This document shows positions 59,296-64,000 of a DNA stretch of 64,000 bases, piece by piece. The notes beneath the pieces are model-generated. The model saw only the letters and a list, made by a program, of their open reading frames with translations. It was not told the origin of the DNA and did not search any database. The translations under genes and the position numbers were made by a program. The stretch covers positions 116,476,001 to 116,540,000 of the forward strand of contig CP142453.1 of the NCBI GenBank assembly GCA_038049695.1. The letters are read 5' to 3'. The stretch comes from Cinnamomum chago. Its lineage: Eukaryota; Streptophyta; Magnoliopsida; Laurales; Lauraceae. Numbering within the stretch: position 1 is the first letter of the stretch; each line of letters begins with the position of its first letter.

Positions 59296-59600
59296 CATTC
59301 ACCGGTCCCATTAGCTACAATTGAACCGAGCGTAGTGCTGCAGCAATGGCAGTTCAAGTATGCACATGGTTACTATTGGGTAAGAAGTAAATTGTGTGAC
59401 AACAAAAGTGCGACTTGGGACACAGATAATTCGATGTCCCATGCAAGGATTAAACATATGGAGGTGTATCATCACTTCATTAAAAGAAAATCTTATGTGG
59501 TTATTGCCGATACCGAGTAATAAACAAATTGCTGACACTTTTATGAATGAAATAGTACCAATTAAAATTTTGCCTCGTTTCGTAGACAACTTGGCATGAC
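59296..59600 (+). pseudogene. Ty1/copia RNase H C-terminal remnant
   Basis: Split frames read ERSAAAMAV (decayed EYRAMA-type motif), then CDNKSATWDTDN and HARIKHMEVYHHFIK. A frame change follows, to NKQIADTFMNEIV and LPRFVDNLA. This is the order seen at the end of copia polyproteins. Stops and at least one frameshift make it dead. It lies about 515 bp before the third P450. Confidence 0.8.
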
Positions 59601-60114
59601 CAAGAAAAAAAAGAAGCCAGCATTGAGAATCAATGATAATTTAAAATTTAATTATCTATGTATCATGTATAAATTTAAGTTTCGGCATAGCTGAAGATAG
59701 AGGGTGGTAATCTTGTCTTAATAAATTAAGATAGTGCTGTTTTTTCTTTTGATAAGTTCTTAATTAATGTGACAAGATTTAGTGGGGATAAGATTATTCA
59801 TTTAGAGCTCATCTTATTTAATTGAAAAATCTATAAATTGATTTCACTGTAAAGAATGCAACTTATGACTCAATATAAGGTGGAGAGTAGCTACTCCCAA
59901 GTTCATCTCCTCAACTATGTTTCTTACTATTATTTTTCTTCATTGAACAGCTTTTTCCAGCATTTACAATTGCATAGGCAATAAATTATAAAAGAAGCAT
60001 CAATCTAACATCATGATTCATGAGGCCCGGTCTTGTCCTGGTACTAGTTATATCAGAATGGTCTCCCATGTTTTTGTACTGTAATTTCTTTCTCCCGGTG
60101 AAAGATAGGATTTC
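59601..60114 (+). other. Upstream region of the third P450, possible copia LTR
   Basis: After the copia remnant comes a purine-rich GAAGATAGAGGGTGG (about 59692), where a polypurine tract would be expected. Then follows AT-rich DNA with a TATA-like TCTATAAATTG (about 59831), as in an LTR. No second LTR is present to prove it. If true, the P450 promoter lies next to or within retroelement sequence. Confidence 0.35.
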
Positions 60115-60927
60115 TTGAGCTGCATAGCAATGGAAGAACTGGGGAAAGTAGTCCTCATATTGTCTGCAGTAACACTTTCCATTTCTTGGTTACTATTAAC
60201 GGTGACCAAGAGATCAAGACTTGGGTCGTCCCCACTGCCGCCGGGACCTCGAGGCCTACCAATAATCGGTAGCCTTCCGTTCCTAAAGCGCGATCTACCC
60301 CGCTACTTTGCAGAATTGTCGAATGTCTATGGCCCGATCATGAAGATTAGGTTGGGCAGAAAGCTTTGTATTGTGTTGGGTTCATCTTCAGCAGCCAAGG
60401 AAGTCCTCAGGGACCATGACATAACCTTCGCAAACCGTGATCCTTCAGTGGTTGCACTAGCTGCATCCCATGGTGGCATGGACCTAATGTGGGCTCCTTA
60501 TGGACTGCAGTGGCGGATGCTGCGCAAGGTATGTGTCCACCAATTGATGAGTAACAATGCCCTTGAGGCTTGCTTGCCTCTCCGGCGACGAGAGGTGCGC
60601 AAGATGGTGGCCAATATCCATGCAAAGACCGGAGAAACCATTAACATAAGGGAGCAGATATATGCAACCATTTTCAATGTGATTGCGAGTATGTTGTGGG
60701 GGAATACAGTCAAAGGAGAGGAGTTCACTTGCACCAGTGTCGAATTTCGACATGTGCTAGAAGAAATGGCTGAGATCTATGGGAAACCAGATGTTTCAGA
60801 TTTGTTTCCTATTCTAGCTAGGTTTGATATACAAGGCCTGGCACGACGGATGAAGAGATTGGTGTTGTGGGTTGATCAGATTCTTGATGCCATTATAGAT
60901 CAAAAGCAGAGAGAGGGAAGCAACAAG

Positions 60928-61132
60928 CACTACACCAAAAATCGGAAATTGGAACGGAAAAGCGTTCCTAATCCTCCCGTTCCTAATCCGTTAAACCGTT
61001 CCAATTTCCGTTCCAATTTGGATTAGGAACGGTTGGTACCAAATTGGAACGGAAATTGGAACGGTTTAACGAATTAGGAACGGGAGGATTAGGAACGCTT
61101 TTCCGTTCCAATTTTCGATTTTTGGTGTAGTG
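60928..61132. mobile_element. CACTA-type hairpin MITE in P450 exon 1, 205 bp
   Basis: Begins CACTACACCAAAAATCGG and ends TTTTTGGTGTAGTG. It is flanked by the 3-bp target duplication AAG (60925-60927 and 61133-61135), which is diagnostic of CACTA elements. Nearly the whole element is two inverted arms of about 93 bp with only about two mismatches, separated by a loop near 61021-61040. It adds 208 bp (not a multiple of three) and a stop to exon 1. The near-identical arms indicate a young insertion. Confidence 0.93.
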
Positions 61133-61329
61133 AAGGAGAGCAAGGACTTCGTACAATTCCTTTTGCACATCGTTGAAAAGGGCGATCCTAAAACACCATT
61201 GACAACAACTCATATCAAAGCCTTGTTCATGGTAATTTACTTTCCAAGTTATTATCCTTTTTTATGGCTTCGAAGACTATGCTAAATCCTTGTAAGTCAG
61301 GGTCGACCTTGTAGATCTCCACTTTTGAT

Positions 61330-61520
61330 CCTTGGATATCTCCCAAAACCAATTGGTGATATAAAACTACACAAATAATTAGTTAGCACCCCCCTCTAAT
61401 GGGAGCATTTTTGCCCTTCGTGGTTTCAAATCCAGGACATGTTAGCTCTAATACCATGACAAAGTTACTATCTAGTAATTCCAAAATCAATTGATGATAG
61501 AAAATTACACAAACAACTAC
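61330..61520 (-). mobile_element. Degenerate TRIM-like remnant
   Basis: CCAAAACCAATTGGTGATA at about 61347 and a diverged copy CCAAAATCAATTGATGATAG at about 61481 match the LTR of the complete TRIM at 30593-30957. Between them AGCTCTAATACCA (minus strand TGGTATTAGAGCT) is a decayed tRNA-Met primer site. The order is the same as in the intact TRIM. Confidence 0.6.
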
Positions 61521-61933
61521 TTAACAAGACCTACTAGAGAGAAATGTAAGTAACATACACACAAACCTATGAAATTTGCGTGGTGAGGTCTATTTATTAT
61601 CAAAGGTAGATGTTTGGATTATACTATGCCCCAATGAATTGTAGTCAACCTCTACTGATATAGGCCATTAGATTGAAGGAGTTTCTTTGCTATCATGCTA
61701 TGTGAAAATATATGTGGCCCAATGGTGAATATTACTGAGATGAGTATACCAATACTCATCCTTTGATCTTTCAGACTATTTTCATGGAGACAACCATAAA
61801 GACCAAAGACGAAATTGGTTGTTTGAATCACAGTCCGATTGCCTGCATATAATCAGCAATTTGCTGCTTGTACGGTCCCTAAGCCGATGGCTTATGGCTA
61901 CAGCGATTGACATCATTGTACTGTAAAAAATAA

Positions 61934-62226
61934 GGGCCGGTTTGTTTGAATAAAATACATAGGAATTTGAGAGCTCCACTGAATGATTATTAAAGATGTG
62001 AGAGGTTATGGATATAAGGGGAAAACATAGATAAGACCTTGACTTTCCTAGGTATTGAATTACTAGGGTGATAGTTGAGTATTCATTTCCAATCTCCCTT
62101 GGATTCTAATTCCATTAAAGAAGAGGTTATTTGATGGTTGTTTTTTGCATATTCACCTTTGGTTCTTCATTTTCAATCACTTGCAGAATTACAATCCTAG
62201 AAATTAAAGATGAATCAAACATGCCC
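61934..62226. mobile_element. PIF/Harbinger-type MITE in P450 intron, 293 bp
   Basis: Ends GGGCCGGTTTGTTTGA and, inverted, GGGCATGTTTGATTCA. TAA flanks both sides (61931-61933 and 62227-62229). A degenerate relative lies around 24480-24700. Confidence 0.75.
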
Positions 62227-62270
62227 TAAGTAGGTAAGGTTTCCAAAAAGTCAAGCACTCAGTATAAACT

Positions 62271-62928
62271 TTCAATAATCAAGACATTCCCTACAAATCA
62301 CCATAACAATCCATTGAGAAATGATCTCAATTTATACAGTGAAGAGCAACCCTAATCCACATTTATTCAAAATTCAAACTACCTAAATTTTTTAACAACC
62401 ATACTAATCCTTATCTAAGATTCTAATAACTAACATTCCCTCAATCACATGATCTGTGATGGTTGACATTAAAAATTGAAATATAAATGATAGATATTTT
62501 GTAAAAACGATCATATCTTCTTTTTGAGATCACCGTCTGTCTTAGATCCATCACTGTCGCAACCCGCTCCTATTGAATTTGACATGATCTCTTCCAAAAG
62601 TTTTGATCGTGCAAATTGATGGAGAAGATGAAGATTTGACGAAGGTGACGAGATCGTTGGTTGATGGATGGATGAGAGAGGATTGATGTTGATTTCTTTT
62701 TATCGAAATAGAGAAATTGACAGTGATGATTGCAAAAGCAGGCCCCAAGCTCGCTCTGATACTATATAAACTTTCAATAATCAAGACATTCCCATAAAAT
62801 CACCCTAACATTCAATTGAGAAATGATCTCAATTTATGTAGTGAAGAGCAACCCTAATCAACAATGATTCAAAATTCAAACTACCTAAAGTCTCTAACAA
62901 CCAAACTAATCCTTCTCTAAGATCAACC
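62271..62928 (-). mobile_element. TRIM/LARD-like element with 160-bp direct repeats
   Basis: TATAAACTTTCAATAATCAA begins two direct repeats, about 62271-62425 and 62765-62928, with about 90 percent similarity. Immediately left of the second copy GCTCTGATACTA (minus strand TAGTATCAGAGC) resembles a tRNA-Met primer site, as in the TRIM at 30593. Terminal TG/CA and a target duplication were not confirmed. The internal 340 bp encodes nothing recognisable. Confidence 0.55.
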
Positions 62929-64000
62929 TTTCAGTAAAATCTAAACTCCATTGAAGAATAAGACTGTTAATTAGGCATTCTCCATTGAAGAATAAGACTG
63001 TTAATTGGGCATTCTAGATGCATTCATTGAGCCTTTGAGTTGGTGGAAATGATGATTTGCATGATTATTGGATCTGTCCTTTTGTTGTAGAGCATGTGGT
63101 GTACTCAATGTTGCATTTGACGATCTTGCCATTTTGGAGCCTTGAAATGAAGATAACTTTGCAGAGGTTGACCATTGCTCTAAGGCATCCGTATTGTCAT
63201 TATTTTTTTTTCTTTGCTATATTGGGCTACTGGTCCTAGAGTGATTATCGACACTATTTTCTTGATTAGTTCCTTTAAAAAATAACCTGCACTTGAAGTT
63301 CGTAGAAACAGAAGTCGATCATCCCATTAATTCACTTACATCAACTTTATATGGTCTAGGAGTCCAGTACAGAAGTCTTCATCTAGCACAATTTCTTTGA
63401 CTGGTTAAACATGCTTGATTTTGTCAAAATATTTAACTCAACCCAACCAGTTAGGCAGTTTATGCGAGCTGCTGCATTATAATGCAGAAAACCAATATAG
63501 TGATCATAAATGAAACAAACTCATTCTAATATGCACTAACAATGTAGTGGGCTTCTTTGAAATTCGAACATGTATTTCTTTCTCCATATTAGAAATTGAA
63601 CCTTAGTAACAGGACCTCATCTTAGCGGGGACAAACACAACGTGGACCACATCAGAATGGGCAATGGCTGAGATGATGCGGCATCCTGCTGTAATGAGAA
63701 AAGCCCAAGAAGAACTAGAGCAAGTGGTTGGGATGAACAACACAGTTGAGGAATCACATCTGCCTAAACTGAAGTATTTGGATGCAGTTGTAAAAGAAGT
63801 CCTACGTTTGCACCCTGTGACCCCACTCATGCTTCCCAGAAGCCCCAGTCAGTCATGCACTGTTGGTGGGTATATGGTTCCCAAGGGAACTAGGATCTTT
63901 ATCAATGTGTGGGCAGTACAGAGAGACCCTGATTCTTGGGAAAACCCTTCAGAGTTCAGGCCTGAGAGGTTCTTGGAGGAAACTGGCAAACATGATTATA

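Larger units (their letters stand above)
61232..63612 (+). other. 2.4-kb intron of the third P450, TE-rich
   Basis: Starts GTAATT after TTCATG and ends TAACAG before GAC. It contains a degenerate TRIM-like block (61330-61520), a PIF/Harbinger-type MITE (61934-62226), a TRIM/LARD-like unit with 160-bp direct repeats (62271-62928) and a 35-bp tandem duplication at about 62944-63013 (unit CTCCATTGAAGAATAAGACT). Confidence 0.8.
60115..64000 (+). pseudogene. CYP706-like P450 with exon-1 MITE, runs off window
   Basis: Exon 1 is 60115-61231, interrupted by a 205-bp CACTA-type MITE at 60928-61132. Exon 2 starts at 63613 and is open to the window edge. Without the insertion and one AAG copy, exon 1 would encode 303 residues in one frame and join exon 2 in phase 0, the same intron position as in the intact copy at 42671. 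Visible features: membrane anchor near the N-terminus, PLPPGPRGLP hinge, WRMLRKVCV C-helix, K-helix EVLRLHP, PERF. The I-helix reads AGTNTT with Asn where an acidic residue is usual. The haem loop lies beyond the window. An in-frame TAG (61024) inside the MITE truncates the product at 303 codons, so this allele is probably null unless the insert is removed. A second in-frame ATG at 60130 may be the true start. Confidence 0.85.

Noticed and set aside
60928..61132. The insert in P450 exon 1 considered as an extra intron
   Set aside because: It begins CAC and ends GTG, with no GT-AG borders. CACTA termini and an AAG target duplication explain it fully.

Overview
The window is nuclear DNA of a flowering plant. 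It has spliced genes with GT-AG introns and chloroplast-type and GPI-anchor signals, plant cytochrome P450s, and a very high load of plant transposons (hAT, CACTA, PIF/Harbinger, Mutator-like, Helitron-like, TRIM, Ty3 Tat-type, Ty1/copia, LINE). Nothing bacterial or organellar was seen. The species cannot be told from sequence alone; a woody, TE-rich genome is a guess.

Layout. (1) 2284-9410, minus strand: an 8-exon gene that I rebuilt from splice sites. It encodes a 240-residue, helix-rich, probably plastid-targeted protein that I cannot name. One intron has a GC donor, and the 4.5-kb intron carries two hAT-type elements with target duplications. (2) 9.4-19.3 kb: gene-free, with a 2.9-kb solo LTR and one more hAT-like element. 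(3) 19852-22875, plus strand: a 3-exon gene for a GPI-anchored non-specific lipid-transfer protein (149 aa). (4) 28.7-64 kb: three CYP706-like cytochrome P450 loci in the same orientation, about 14-15 kb apart. The first (28731-30184) is a 5'-truncated copy. The second (42671-45340) is intact (535 aa, 2 exons). The third (60115 to beyond the window end) has a 205-bp CACTA-type hairpin MITE inside exon 1 that breaks the frame, and an Asn in place of the I-helix acidic residue. The space between the P450s is filled with retroelement debris: a complete TRIM, a rearranged Tat-type Ty3 element with an antisense ORF, a solo LTR with a nested MITE, a LINE, a copia remnant and tandem repeats.

How the genes relate. 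The P450s are a small tandem family that grew by local duplication and is decaying in part through transposon activity. Only the middle copy looks functional from this sequence. Its promoter region is about 120 bp long, wedged between a Tat LTR and its start codon. The lipid-transfer protein and the plastid protein are independent neighbours; nothing here shows a shared pathway. The most notable observation is the young CACTA MITE in the third P450. Its AAG target duplication and nearly perfect arms let the pre-insertion reading frame be inferred exactly.
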